A stretch of 64,000 nucleotides of DNA from Armigeres subalbatus (taxonomy: Eukaryota; Arthropoda; Insecta; Diptera; Culicidae), in the NCBI RefSeq assembly GCF_024139115.2, contig NC_085140.1, positions 337,529,099-337,593,098 on the forward strand. Direction: 5' to 3'. Under the pieces are notes generated by a model. That model ran no database searches. It worked only from the letters and a program-made list of their open reading frames with translations, and was not told the DNA's origin. How positions within the stretch are numbered: the stretch's first letter is position 1; every line of letters starts with the position of its first letter. Positions 11,194 through 22,125 of the stretch are shown one piece after another. Both the position numbers and the translations under genes were made by a program.

Positions 11194-11462
11194 GTCAACT
11201 TTCCCAAAGTATCCATATTTTTTGAAGCCTCTAACAATTTTTAAAATCGAAAAAGTGCTGTTTTTTTAAGATTGATCAGATTTTGAACGAATCGGGTGAA
11301 TTTTTCTGGCCGGTTCACACGTGGAGCACTTTTTTGGTTTTTGATTTTAATTTTGAAAATAGTTAGAGCCATACAAAAATATGGGTTCTTTGGGAAAGTT
11401 GACTTTAAATAAACCAAAGAATCGATTGAGCGAATAAAAATGTTTGACGGGAAAGGTCAATT
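11194..11462. mobile_element. MITE copy 2, with a strong internal hairpin
   Basis: It is related to the repeat at 6621-6940 and keeps the same right TIR, gacgggaaaggtcaatt (11446-11462). Arms 11194-11235 and 11362-11403 are inverted repeats of about 42 bp (gtcaactttcccaaag at the outer edge) with an AT-rich, partly self-complementary interior. The outer left TIR seems lost. A further 50-bp fragment of the family lies at 19128-19178. Confidence 0.6.
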
Positions 11463-11742
11463 GCACAAAATGTGAAAGATTTAGTTCGAAAAATGTAACC
11501 ACTTCCTTCGGTGGGTTTGATCCTACGAAACCAGTACGCTCGCGATTTTCATAAAGTCTCTTCGTAATAATGTAAAGATAGTAAATGTCACTAATGAACA
11601 GGATTGAATGACTACAGCACCACTTAAAGGTAAAAAAGTGGAAAGTATGCATTTTCCCATATATGTATTTAGTGGAGTCTTCCCATACAAACTTCATGCT
11701 CGTTGAGCATCCACTTACTCTTGACGTATCTGGCCGAAATTT

Positions 11743-11766
11743 TTATAGTATAGTATAGTATAGTAT
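11743..11766. repeat. Pentanucleotide (TATAG)n microsatellite
   Basis: Four to five tandem copies of tatag. Confidence 0.85.
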
Positions 11767-11841
11767 TTTTATAGTTCTCTGGGAGCAGAGAACTTTATTT
11801 TCAGGGGGTATACGTCTCGAAAAAAATATTTTGATTATTTT

Positions 11842-12367
11842 TGCCTTTCTCGTATACTAAGTATACGTAAAGGCTATAATTTCACTCCAAAACCAAACTT
11901 TTGATAGAAGGCTCGGAGACCCATAGTGTTATATACCAATCGACTCAGCTCGACGAATTGAGGTGATGTCTGTTTGTGTGTATGTATGTATGTGTGTGTG
12001 TGTGTATGTGTGTATGTGTACAAAATTTGTAGACACACTTTTTGGAACTTAGCATTACCCGATTTACTCGCAACAAGTTGCATTCGACGGGGAATGCGGT
12101 CCCATTGTTTGCTATTGAAAATTGGCCTGATCGGACATTGCATTTCGGAATTATTGAAAAATCATTGTTTTTTCCCAAGGGTCCCCCCTTGGAAAAAAAA
12201 ATTTCAAAATCGAAAATTTTTTTTTTTTCAAAAATGGTGGAAATGCATAGTAATTAATGCAAAAGCATGCAAAATGATAGAAAATATGCGATCTATCCCC
12301 CTAAAGTGCTTTTTTGACCTTTCCTATGTGATTTTTTCAGTACATTTTACGATGCACGAGAAAGGCA
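11842..12367. mobile_element. TIR element, tgcctttctcgt family, copy 1
   Basis: The ends tgcctttctcgt (11842-11853) and acgagaaaggca (12356-12367) are perfect 12-bp inverted repeats. The interior carries a palindrome gtatactaagtatac, a (TGTA/TGTG)n microsatellite at about 11970-12020 and segments such as ttataccaatcgactcag that recur at 53148-53400, 56500-56590, 58017-58175 and inside the composite repeats. There is no transposase frame. I infer a non-autonomous DNA element; the true ends may lie a little outside the marked TIRs. Confidence 0.6.
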
Positions 12368-12427
12368 TCATCGCCGCTAGGTGGATTAATCTGGGTTTTT
12401 TATATAATATATGTTATAGTCCCATCT

Positions 12428-12545
12428 GATGTTGGGTCATTAGGCCCTGAATAATTATTAGGCCGAACAGTCATTATGCCGAAGGAGAAGTCAGAAGTGA
12501 ATAGTGAAAAGTGGAAAGTGAGAGATTTGAGAAGTGAGTAGAAGT
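12428..12545. mobile_element. End of a minisatellite-TIR foldback element (partial)
   Basis: It begins gatgttgggtcattaggcc, nearly the same 19 bases as the left terminus of the complete element at 48269. Degenerate cattaggccgaa units follow, then a purine-rich agaagtgagtagaag stretch. No right arm is found, so the copy is truncated. Confidence 0.5.
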
Positions 12546-12696
12546 CTCTGGAAATTGCTAGCCTCTAAGTAAGGTGTGGCCGACCAAGCCCCACTTCCAT
12601 TCCCGAATTTCAGTTGCTATTGGTCTTTGGGGACAACAACGATGGATTTCAGTGTTTGAGATCTAGTTGTGAGAACACCAGGCACGAATTATTTAC

Positions 12697-12757
12697 CGCA
12701 GGCACGTGTGTTGATAAACACCTGCAGCCTGCAGGCACGTGTGTTGATGAACACCTG
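12697..12757 (+). repeat. Two 31-bp tandem units with CACGTG
   Basis: Two nearly identical units gcaggcacgtgtgttgat-aacacctgca stand in tandem; each contains a CACGTG E-box core and an imperfect palindrome. Short and isolated. Confidence 0.6.
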
Positions 12758-13853
12758 CACCTGCAGCACAGATTTCATGTTAGAGTTGAAAAATCGGATC
12801 ATTTATCTGCCTGCCTATTCTCATACGATAATGATTGAAATTATCATTTGATAACTTCTCAGGTGTGAAAAGTAGGCGCGTTGTCCTCGACTTTAACTTA
12901 TCAAATTTTGGAATCAATTGATAATACACACAAAATTATCAACTAAATTGCCATCTTAATTCGTGCGCCTTATGCCGATCTTGGACCTACGTCTGACGCT
13001 ACCAAGATATTAGAAGCTTTCAACATTCTCCACTGATTGCCCAGCTAATGTGAAGCTAACATCCAGAACCGGACCAAAAATTGAAATCGCCATCTCCAGA
13101 TCAGCAACCCTACGCCTTTGCTCGCAATAACACTAGCTGGAAACTTCGTTTTACATTTTTAAAAGCATTATTTTCATGAAACAATAGATAATCAAACATA
13201 ATATGCTAACAATTGATTTTTGGAACCACTATGCAAACCGCATATTATATCAAATCTTCAAAACTAAAACTTATCTATCAGTCTATATTTTTCATATTTA
13301 TTTATTTTTCCAATTGCAGGTACGTATTTGATATTAAAACTAAAGGGAATTGATCGCGACATTTGATCTTTCGTAAGGTAAGTAAAACTATGAATCTAAA
13401 TAATTTGCGACTTCATCGGTTTTACATTTCTTGTACAACCAACTTGTGCTCCGAAGTTGCTAAATGCCCTTCTGTCCCTGTGTGTGTATGTGGGTGCACA
13501 AAAGCCATGAAGACATTAAACAATTATTTATGTAGTGATTTTGAACCGATTTTCTCGCAACAAGTTGCATTAGAAGTTTTTACCGCTTCTAAAATCAATT
13601 CCACACTCAGTTATCCTTTCGACAGCTCGGTGAACCCGCACAGTAGTCAGCTCTCCAAAATAATAACTAAGTTTTCGACAGAAATGACGTTTGTTTTCTG
13701 ATTTTCAATATCTCTTTCAATATCTTTTGTCGTCATTTCTAGGAGTGTCTGTAGTAAAAAATCAGCTCATAATTTGGCTGTGTGAATCTAGGCAAAACCT
13801 CAATCACAGGTCATATTGGCCTTTGTTTGCCCCATAGTACCTTAGTAAATATC
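12758..13853. other. No gene recognised; repeat fragments
   Basis: AT-rich. Around 13483-13575 there is a fragment resembling the tgcctttctcgt family (tgtgtgtatgtggg and ctcgcaacaagttgcatt). Around 13640-13800 there is sequence similar to the hairpin element at 33800-33990. No coding signal. Confidence 0.35.
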
Positions 13854-13991
13854 TAGACCAACATTTGAAAAGGGCGTAACAGCCAAAATTCATTCCTACT
13901 GATTCTTTGTCCACATATAAAGCTTTATGTGTAGACGAAGAATCAGAAGGAATAAATTTTGGCTGTTACGCCCTTCTCAAATGTTGGTCTA
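13854..13991. mobile_element. 138-bp palindromic MITE, copy 1
   Basis: A nearly perfect palindrome starting tagaccaacatttgaaaagg and ending with its complement, with a short centre containing acatataaagctttatgtgt. Copy 2 at 19856-19993 has exactly the same length. Each copy is bounded by TA, consistent with a Tc1/mariner-type TA target. Confidence 0.75.
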
Positions 13992-16900
13992 GATATAGAA
14001 TCAATATGAAATATGACGTAGAACATTCAGCAGCTTTTTAAACCTCCGAAATACGAAAAAAAATGGGCAAAAAAATATCTATTAAATAGACGTTAACAGT
14101 CCGTATAATCGAGGTATACCTGTATTAATAAAAAATATTAAACGAGATGGATTGGGGCTAATTGTTCTATATTTCTATCCGATAAAACTACTAGAACTTC
14201 AAGCTTATCAACATAAGGTATTATCGTTATTAATTTGAGAAAGATATGAGACTTTTCTAGAGTTTATTAATTGGTTTCACGCAGACACTTTAAAATAAAA
14301 AAAAACACGCTTTTCTTCGAATGAACTTACAATATTGGATAAAATATACACAACATTTTTGTATTTATCAGCACTTCTCACCTGGGATATCCATCCGAGT
14401 GATATACACTCTCTTCCTCCCGTATTCTGTGGGGAACCGGGAACCCTTTGTCGTCCTGCCGTAAAACCACTCAGTAGATTCTTTTCAACTGATTGTGCCA
14501 CACTTCGAACGGATGTTGATCGACGATTGATTTTCCTGAAGGCACGGTCTCAATCGCTCCCCACCACCATGGGTATCTAGTCCTTAAGGGAATAGGAATT
14601 TTTGCACACGTGTCTTTTTTTACATCGTAATCGTCACCGTCCCCCGTCGCAACGCCGCCAATTGCCGCGACGGCATCGTGAGCTGAATATGATGCCGATG
14701 ACTGTGTGATGATAAAATGCATGACCACGGTTGACGGATATGGACGGAGTCATCTTCTGGTCTTTGTACAGGAAGCTTGTAAATCTTACCCGGCAAGAAG
14801 AACAAACGCGAAGGATGGATATGGGATTTATCCAGAGACGAAACTTACTCCTCAGTACGGGTATAAATTTCAATTATCGTCCTTCACAAAGAGGAGTGGT
14901 TGTTGGTAGGCAGCATCCACCGGATAGACACGTGTTGGCGGAAGTGTAGGAGCAGTGTAACCCGGAACTTCAAACTACGACTAAGGTGCAATGCTCTCTT
15001 GAGAGGATGATGTGCGGGTTGCGCTGCCAGCCAGGATGGATGCTGCTAACTAGGGCTGCTTGTGGGAGATAATTACATGCAGGTGATGTGTCGGTTCTCG
15101 ACGTTCGTTCGCTGGTTGTCTGTTGCTCGGCAAGGACTGACTCTGGCCTGGTTGGGAGCAACTTTTCCCGTTACCGACCTACCAGGAGAGGACTAGAAAC
15201 ATAAGGTGCAGGCAGCGAGCAAGCCATTCTCCGGTGTCGCTTTTGGTGTTAGAAGAAGGTTTCAGGTCTGACAACCGTGAAGATTATGCACGGTCAGCTG
15301 GTTCCGAGCCAAGTGTGGGAGCGGCCGTGGGTTAATGGGGGAGTGTGCTTTTAAAGTGACTAAATAATGGACGGGTCATAATGAGTGTAATTTTGTGTGC
15401 ACGTTTTCTCATTGGTCTTGGTCTCAGGGGCGCTTTTGGGTTGTGCATTCATTAATTCTTATATTCAGTTGGATAATCTAGTAGTGGTTAAATTAAATAT
15501 CTTATCACCAACGCACAAAAAGTCCCATATATCACTGAGGAGGATCCATCTGTTTTCCCTTTTTTGTGCAGACCAATTAATTTCTTGAATAAATTTGGAG
15601 ATAACGTAAACAATAAATGTTTAGTTAACCTTTCGCTGACTCCATTTGCTTGTTAAAATGATGCAGCCGATCTGATTATAATTGATAGTGATCCAGGAGT
15701 ATAGTTGTCTCCTAAAATGCCAAAAAGAGTGCTTCCTGAACAGAATGAGGACAATATTGGATTGGATATGTTGAACTTGATTTAATCAATTGTTTTACAA
15801 TACGATAGTGGAACAATAGTCGTTAATGAGTACAAAACAAACAATTATGGAAAAAATGAACTTTGACATTTTTTACCAAAGTTCCAATTGTTTGAACATC
15901 TGATAGTTAAATCAATGACTATTCAAAATCAGCTTGTCAGTTGTTTTATAGGATTGGTTTTCATCAATCACGATACGTGCATAAAATCTAAACCAAAGTA
16001 CACTTCGAGTTTTCCACCACTCAAGCCATGCTAACAAATCGATTCACAAGCAATTTCTAACAAGTTGAATGTTTGTTTGAGTATCTATTACATTAAATTC
16101 ACCCATCGTGTAAATCACCACGCAAACGTCTATTATCAAACCCCCGCCGAGACGACCAATTAGATTCGAACCGACTTTTACTCGACAAGCTTGACGGACC
16201 CCGCGCCCATCTAACCAAACACCGATATCGCCATTTCAATAACTATAAAACCCTTCGGCATGAAGAAAGTCCCATCCCACACACGAACGGACCTTCCAAT
16301 CGAAAGTTTTCCGCTTCCACACTGTTATCAGCATTCCTCGCCAGATCGAACCACGTCGCACCGCATCGGAATGTTTTCGCTGCATCACATCGCGTTTCAG
16401 TTTCAGTAGTGGATTGGTGAAATATGGATTCGGTACACGCTATCTCTTCGATCTACAATTCGTAAACATTTGAAAGGTTTTTCGCTCTCCCACGCTACAC
16501 CATGCCACCCCTCCGTGGGTCCGAGGGATATTTTTCTGATAGGTCGTAACCATCAACGGATTATCTGATCCATTTATCTTCCGGTCGCGTTTGGCCCCAA
16601 ACGAGTAGCCATTGCTCGTTCACGTATCGCAAACGCAAGCAAGCAGCGTCGGCGACCTCGGCGAACAAGCGGTCCAACAAAAAAAATATATTCGCGCGTT
16701 GGGGATGAAAACTCGGTTCAAATTTCAGCCGAAATTAAATTTTTCTATCATTTATGAAACCCCGGTTCAGCACTCTGGGTCAGAAACCTCAGATTGGTGA
16801 ACAAAAACCCCCAAGAAACAGTGGAAGCGTTAGACTAAAAATCTCAGTTCGTCGAACTGATTCGATTGGTATAACATTCGGCTCTCCGGTCTATTATAAT

Positions 16901-17460
16901 TATCAAAAAATGCAATTTGAAGTAAACAAACAACCAAGTTTCTTCAGTTATATTTTATCACTTGAATTATCAATTAATAATCATACTTATATACAATAAC
17001 GGACAAAACAATAAGACCACCTCGTTATAATTTTTTGAATGAGCACAAACGAACTGACCGTTAGTTTGAAATTAGGAAATGCGGCATCATATGGTGAGCA
17101 TTAGTATCATCGTGACAAATAATGCGTCAACCAAAAACAAACTCTCTGACTAGGACGCATCGGTAACTGCGAATGGGGATAAGTCGACAATATAAAAAGA
17201 CAAGTGTCACAAATTTACCAATTCTGTGACATTTTACGCCGTTTTTTACTGAAAAAAATGCTTATTACTACTAACATTCTTCTATAACGCCTAGCAAGGA
17301 TCAATTTAATTGTTTTATTTGTCACAATTGTTTGTAACCATGGACCTGGAGCTTTTTCTGTACAGAGACTCATTAGGTTTTAATTTGACATCTGGTGAAG
17401 GAATAAAAACACACCTCGACATGTTGCTACAGTGCTGGGATGATCGAAAACATCCGTTTT
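13992..17460. other. No gene recognised; GC-richer islands
   Basis: About 14380-15400 and 16100-16700 are more GC-rich and less repetitive than their surroundings. On the minus strand a splice-donor-like cag|gtgagaag lies at about 14379, at the edge of frames reading up to 85 codons, but no recognisable protein is present. These islands could hold host regulatory DNA or an untranslated exon; that is inference only. Confidence 0.3.
16244..16250 (+). promoter_or_regulatory. TATA-box-like TATAAAA (weak candidate)
   Basis: TATAAAA sits in the GC-richer island at 16.1-16.7 kb. I do not find a well-placed initiator; the nearest atcagc motif is about 80 bases downstream. No gene follows that I can recognise. 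Confidence 0.15.
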
Positions 17461-17875
17461 CAATGGGGATGGTCGGAAAGCTATTTGGCCGAATATGTCG
17501 TTTGGCCGAACAAATATTACCTTTAAACGTCGTTCGTTCAAACAGGTCATTTGGCTAAAAAATTTGTTTGGCCGAATTGGGCGATTGGCCGAAATGGTCA
17601 CTTGGCAGAAAGGGTCATTTGTTGAGACGTCTCACTTCTGAGTTCGTTTTCTCACTTATTATTTCTCACTGTGAACACTGCGTGAATGGGGAGTTAGAAG
17701 TGAGCCATTCCACATCTCACTTCTTACTTCTGACTAAAGTCACTAGATATCTATACTTTTGACTTGTTGCTCATTGATCCTAGAAATGAGACAAAAACGG
17801 TCGTTTGAAAAAAAAAAAAGGGTCATTCGACCGAAAGGAGCTTACGACCGAAAATAGCGTTCGACCGGTGATTAG
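17461..17875. repeat. Degenerate ggccgaa minisatellite plus purine/pyrimidine module
   Basis: Units of the type atttggccgaa-tgtc repeat at 17461-17620. They run into gagacgtctcacttct (about 17630) and blocks of tctcacttcttacttct (to about 17740), then further ttcgaccgaaa units at 17816-17875. The same order of parts recurs at 49244-49760 and 63541-64000. Confidence 0.65.
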
Positions 17876-18133
17876 ACTGAAAAAGTGTTCAACAAAGTCT
17901 CGAAATGTTGCTTCCACATGGCAGCCACTTTAGCCTTATCTGTCAGCAAATTTACCAAAATTCCCTTCTTGGTTGTTGCACATGGCGGGAGATATCATCA
18001 TTCGCACGCCTTTGACAGTCTCAAAAAATATCCACATATTGTTCTGCTCCGTTCTTTCCTGTGCCTCGTTCTTCATACTGTTTTTCCCTTTCTGCAGTGG
18101 GTTCGTCTTGCTTCCTTATACCGATCTCTATCT

Positions 18134-18214
18134 AAATCACCGCATCAGAGGTGAGCCAGCCAAGGGCTGAAAACCTCTTGAATAAAGACGATAATAATAA
18201 TGAAATCACCGCAT
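18134..18214 (+). mobile_element. 57-bp micro-retroposon, copy 1
   Basis: A perfect 12-bp duplication, aaatcaccgcat, at 18134-18145 and 18203-18214 brackets only 57 bases. The insert starts cagaggtgagccagcc, continues aagggctgaaaacctc and ends in an aataaagacgataat-type tail. The duplication plus 3' tail identify LINE-type retroposition. Copies at 19211-19293 and 26925-27001 share both ends. Confidence 0.8.
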
Positions 18215-18445
18215 ATTACCCGACTTTTTCCCGATATATTTTTAAAAATTCCCGACATAATTTTGAAGATCCTTAAATATTTTTTTTAATAAAATTTCGG
18301 AAAAAACGTGGATTGTCATATTTTATTTTAAAAGTGCTTTTAATTGACTTTTACTTTTTTTTTTTGTTAAATTTCTTGGCTGCGTAATGCACAGCAAATG
18401 TTTCAAAATGAAAAAAATGATATGAAATTTCCGAAAAAGGATTTA

Positions 18446-18520
18446 CGTGTCGTGGAGGGACTCGAACGTCAACTTCCTACTCCTCAACGTTTACTGGCAA
18501 AAGTTTTACCTAGTTTGATT
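18446..18520 (-). other. tRNA-like remnant with B-box
   Basis: On the minus strand gttcgagtcc (about 18458-18467) fits a tRNA B-box and is followed by ctccacgacacg. The A-box side is poor. Probably a SINE or tRNA pseudogene. Confidence 0.25.
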
Positions 18521-18990
18521 GTCTCATTCAATTCTTTGACTAATTTAAGGGCAATTTTTTGAGGCTTCAAAGAATAAAATCAGCAATGATTCAGTTTCAT
18601 TGCAAATCTTCGAACACTGTTCGAATCTTGAGTAAAATAGAATAAACTCGCTGATTTTCTCAGCAGTTTCTATTCGTGTTTGAAAAATTAATTTCATGAA
18701 AAAAAAATATGTTTCTGTTAAAAAATGCGGATTCATTCGGCAATAAAATGACGCATTCATACACCAAAACAATTGGAAAATATTTGAATCTCGTGATTAT
18801 TTTTTGGTTCAAATCCGCAGAAAATAGAACTAAGTGGTATAACAGGTTTAAGCTTTTGAAACTCAACTGTTATTAAAAAAGAATCTGGAATTACTGCTGG
18901 GAAAATGGATGTTTCAGATTCAAAACTACAGACTAGAACAATTTAAATCATTGCTGATTTTGCTCTAACTATTTCAAAAATCGATAGTTC

Positions 18991-19120
18991 TAGACCAACA
19001 AGGGTGTAACAACCCAAATTTATTCTTTTCAGTTCTTTGTCTATGTATGTAGACGAGGAAGCAGCAAACATAAATTTTGGCTTTTTTCAAATGTCGTTGT
19101 TATATGAATTTTGGCCCTTT
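18991..19120. mobile_element. 138-bp palindromic MITE, copy 3 (degenerate)
   Basis: It starts tagaccaacaagggtgtaac, like the copies at 13854 and 19856, but the arms are eroded and part of the right arm (ttttggc-cttttcaaatg) is duplicated. Confidence 0.5.
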
Positions 19121-19127
19121 TCAAATG

Positions 19128-19178
19128 TAAACCACAAATAAATTGAAGAATCCATTGAGCGAATAAACATTTTTGCAT
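19128..19178 (+). repeat. Fragment of the 6621/11194 MITE family
   Basis: gaatccattgagcgaataaa matches the right interior of the copy ending at 11462. Confidence 0.45.
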
Positions 19179-19210
19179 CTGCCAAAATTTTGGCATCCAT
19201 CTTCTCTAAC

Positions 19211-19293
19211 ACCTTTATGTTTCAGCGATAATCCAGCCTAGGGCTGCAAACCTCTTGAATAAGATAATAATAATAATAATAACCTTTATGTTT
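19211..19293 (+). mobile_element. 59-bp micro-retroposon, copy 2
   Basis: A perfect 12-bp duplication, acctttatgttt, at 19211-19222 and 19282-19293 encloses 59 bases. The insert starts cagcgataatccagcc, continues tagggctgcaaacctc and ends in an (ATA)n-rich tail. It shares body and both ends with the copy at 18146-18202. Confidence 0.8.
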
Positions 19294-19429
19294 TTCGTTG
19301 CTTTTTACCTATCTTTATTTTTTCCTTAATCTATTTTCAGACTTATTTTATCTTGACCAGAGAATTATTATAGATTTGATTATTTCTACTATTACTACAC
19401 ATCCCGAGCAAAAATTAATAACTAATTGA

Positions 19430-19670
19430 TAACAAATTCTATTATTCGGTTATCGGACGTATTGATAACTGAACTTGTTATCATTTTGGCTGAATTAACA
19501 GCCAACATAACAAAAATGATACCAGAATTTTGTTCCTGACATTACTACATGAAAACAAATTAAGTTATAACTGATACCACATTGATAACACATTTTGTTA
19601 TACATGTTATTTACTCAAATAACTAATTTATTTATTATTTAGTTATCAGCCATCATTGTTTTATCGACCA
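19430..19670. repeat. AT-rich repeat with gttatcattttgg motifs
   Basis: Blocks such as gttatcattttgg-tgaatta and aacaaaaatgata recur at 20783-20890. The two motifs are complementary and form imperfect hairpins. Likely an old MITE; no ends defined. Confidence 0.35.
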
Positions 19671-19730
19671 AAATAGTTGAATCTTCTTTGCCGATTTCGT
19701 TAGGCATTGAAAAAAATGTTGGCATTTACT

Positions 19731-19800
19731 GGGATTTCAACTCGAATCGAGTGATTGCACGACGTCGTCTCTAGGCATTCACCCAATTACGCTTTCTTGG
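19731..19800 (-). other. tRNA-like remnant (A- and B-box-like)
   Basis: The minus strand reads agcgtaattgggtg (A-box-like), an anticodon-arm-like segment, then tcgattcgagttg (B-box-like) and ends gaaatccc. The spacing resembles a tRNA, but stems are imperfect. SINE head or tRNA pseudogene. Confidence 0.3.
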
Positions 19801-19855
19801 AGGCAGAAGAGAAGAGCAATACACTTTCTACAATATTGTTACTGAAGACTAATTC

Positions 19856-19993
19856 TAGACCAACATTTGAAAAGGGCGTAACAGACAGAATTTATTCCTT
19901 CTGATTCTTTGTCCACATATATAGCTTTATATGTAGCCGAAGAATCAGAAGGAATAAATTATGTCTGTTACGCCCTTTTCAAATATTGGTCTA
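19856..19993. mobile_element. 138-bp palindromic MITE, copy 2
   Basis: Same length and termini as the copy at 13854 (tagaccaacatttgaaaagg at the left). The arms pair almost completely; the centre is acatatatagctttatatgt. TA at both borders. Confidence 0.75.
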
Positions 19994-20119
19994 CAATTAT
20001 AATCAAATCATGATGCCATGACCATTTTACGTAAATAACAGTCGGCAGGACAGAGTGGGAAGCAGAATAACGTATTAATAACAAACTAAATTAAAACGTA
20101 TAAGACGAGTTAAGTACTC

Positions 20120-20290
20120 TCAATTATCGTCAATTAATTCCACCAATTATTTTCGATATCTTTGCAAATACGTATTTCGACCACAACTGTGTGGTCGTCT
20201 TCAGTGTCTCGTACTTGACTCAACTTGGTCAAGTCGAGTCGAGTCAAGTACGAGACACTGAAGACGACTACACAGTTGTGGTCGAAACAG
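20120..20290. mobile_element. Penelope-type terminal inverted repeat with hammerhead-like core
   Basis: Arms of about 45 bp at 20175-20220 and 20237-20287 are inverted repeats around a direct-repeat centre (gtcgagtcgagtc). The minus strand of the left arm reads ctgaaga (20204-20198), a GACCACA/TGTGGTC stem, gaaa and tacgta, the order of a minimal Penelope hammerhead, but stem I pairs poorly. The right arm has lost the sequence after gaaa. The flank matches that of the palindrome at 51032. Confidence 0.55.
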
Positions 20291-20299
20291 GGTTGTAAA

Positions 20300-21118
20300 T
20301 ATTCGGCAGCACTAGATGAGGGTGATGTTTTTTAATATCATTTTTTTAAATTTTCTTCCTGCTTTGAAATCAACCTCTTATTCCCGGAGAGGCAGAAAAG
20401 TAAACAACAGAACTCACATCACCCACTGCGCCGCGAAGATGAAATTTACCACAGCAAAATGTACACATTCACCCAGCAAATTGAAAAAAATCACCACGCG
20501 TTTAATTGGGCCACTCACAGTCATACGGTAAGGCGTGAACTGAGCAGCCTGCAGAGCGACTTGTGAGTGGCTGAATGCGAAATTGAATGGTCGGTGTTGG
20601 AAATGATTTTTCGGCTGCACCCAGTCGCAGATTATACTGAGATCCATGTTTTTCACTGCATTGAATGTGAAATATTTCTACCCTGGGTTGAAATACGTGT
20701 CATAATTGGTGGAATTAAATGGAGAGTACTTAACTCGTCAGTTGAATACATTCCACTAAAAGAGCTTTATATATTTTTCTGAAACTCAATTATCCAGTTA
20801 TATTAATAACTAGAATAGTTATCATTTTGGATGAATTACCAGTCAACTTAACAAAAATGATAACCGAATTTAATTCAAAATAGCGAACCGTCATTCAATT
20901 ATCTTTTTTTCTACGTCTTCAATAATATAATATTGTACAGACTGATATATTAACATCTATATAGCTTACACTAATTTCGCTTTGGACAATATTTCATGAC
21001 ACATTACAAATTATTCCATAACATTTATACAAAACCACAAATGAAACAGCGAAAAAACTACAAGTTATACAAACAAAAATTAAAACAGCGAAAAAACACT
21101 AACAATTGAAGTAGTCTG
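20300..21118. other. No gene recognised
   Basis: AT-rich; contains a second copy (20783-20890) of the gttatcattttgg repeat. It also includes the region downstream of the minus-strand ORF at 21119. Confidence 0.35.
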
Positions 21119-21904
21119 CTACGGCTTCCAAGTGCTGATTGAACGGCAATAAAATTCTCGAAATCGTATTCCAGTCGGCCAAGTAGAGGCCTGCAAAGCT
21201 AAGTCTTTCCATTTCCATTTTAATGTAACTTTAAACGAAATAAAGTTCAATGATCTGTAGTCGATGCGTTTTGAGACCAACTTTTTCAAGCCCGCACAAT
21301 CTTTAACAGGTGCACCAAGGCATCGATGTACCATTGTCTTCACATCATCCTCGGAAGCAATACAATCGATGTTTGTTAAAAACAAGGAAAAATAACGATC
21401 CTCTGCTGTCGTCATCTGTATCTCGTCGCTTGTGTAATCCGTATCATGCAGATAGGTGACGTTTACTCCATCCATCAAGTCGGTACCTGCGGTTGGGGTA
21501 GACCTGATTGGCTTTGTAATAGGTGAAGACGTGTCTTCAGGGATGAATCGTTTCACTGTTTCCATAATCATTGAAACTTGGGATTGTAGCTCAGTTATGT
21601 CAGAATGAATTGATCGGTTTTTCGGTGGCAATGTAGAAGAAAGGTTCGTTTCGGCATTGCTCCAATCACTAAACGCAGGCATGCACTCTTCACATATCCA
21701 TATAACACCTCCAGATAACGTTTGTGATTGTTCTTCACTCATACCAATACACATGATGTGGTACGAGTTTTTGCACGGTCCAGCGCATACAACGGCCATT
21801 TGTTTCGTATATATGCATACAGAGCAGCTTTTACAATTCACAGTTTTATCACACTTCGAATTTAGAGTCATCGTTTTTAGTGCAATCGTACCAAAATACC
21901 ACAA
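21119..21904 (-). CDS. PHD-finger retroelement ORF1-like protein
   Basis: An uninterrupted 261-codon frame; the ATG at 21871 (MTLNSKCDK) is the more natural start. The N-terminal third holds a C4HC3 PHD-type pattern: CKSCSVC, VVCAGPC, SYHIMC and WICEEC. A Ser/Thr-rich linker and a possible short coiled coil (ITELQSQVSMIMETVK) follow. The C-terminal domain has LFLTNIDCIASEDDVKTMV, LVSKRIDYRSLNFISFKV and WPTGIRFREF, which I recognise as typical of ORF1 proteins of mosquito CR1/L2-like non-LTR elements. No ORF2 follows on the minus strand, so this is a solitary ORF1. It has no frameshift or stop, unlike its neighbours, so it is either young or under selection. Family assignment is from memory of motifs. 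Confidence 0.7.
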   Translation of the reverse strand: MWYFGTIALKTMTLNSKCDKTVNCKSCSVCIYTKQMAVVCAGPCKNSYHIMCIGMSEEQSQTLSGGVIWICEECMPAFSDWSNAETNLSSTLPPKNRSIHSDITELQSQVSMIMETVKRFIPEDTSSPITKPIRSTPTAGTDLMDGVNVTYLHDTDYTSDEIQMTTAEDRYFSLFLTNIDCIASEDDVKTMVHRCLGAPVKDCAGLKKLVSKRIDYRSLNFISFKVTLKWKWKDLALQASTWPTGIRFREFYCRSISTWKP

Positions 21905-22125
21905 TATATTTGCACGGAAGTATCACAGTACGAGTAAGACACAAATAAAAAAGAAACAATTACGATTTATTTGTGATGCATAAAGGCTAATTACACCGAT
22001 TAAATACGACAAACAACAAGCAAGCAGCACGCACGGCAACGGCAATACAATGATAATTAGTGTAAATACGGTTCATCGTCCTTTTACTGAATATTTTTTT
22101 TTAGTTGTGATTAATTTAAATAATA

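Noticed and set aside
10536..19800. Three tRNA-like segments (10536, 18446, 19731) as functional tRNAs
   Set aside because: Each lacks a proper A-box, B-box or stem set; at best SINE heads or tRNA pseudogenes.
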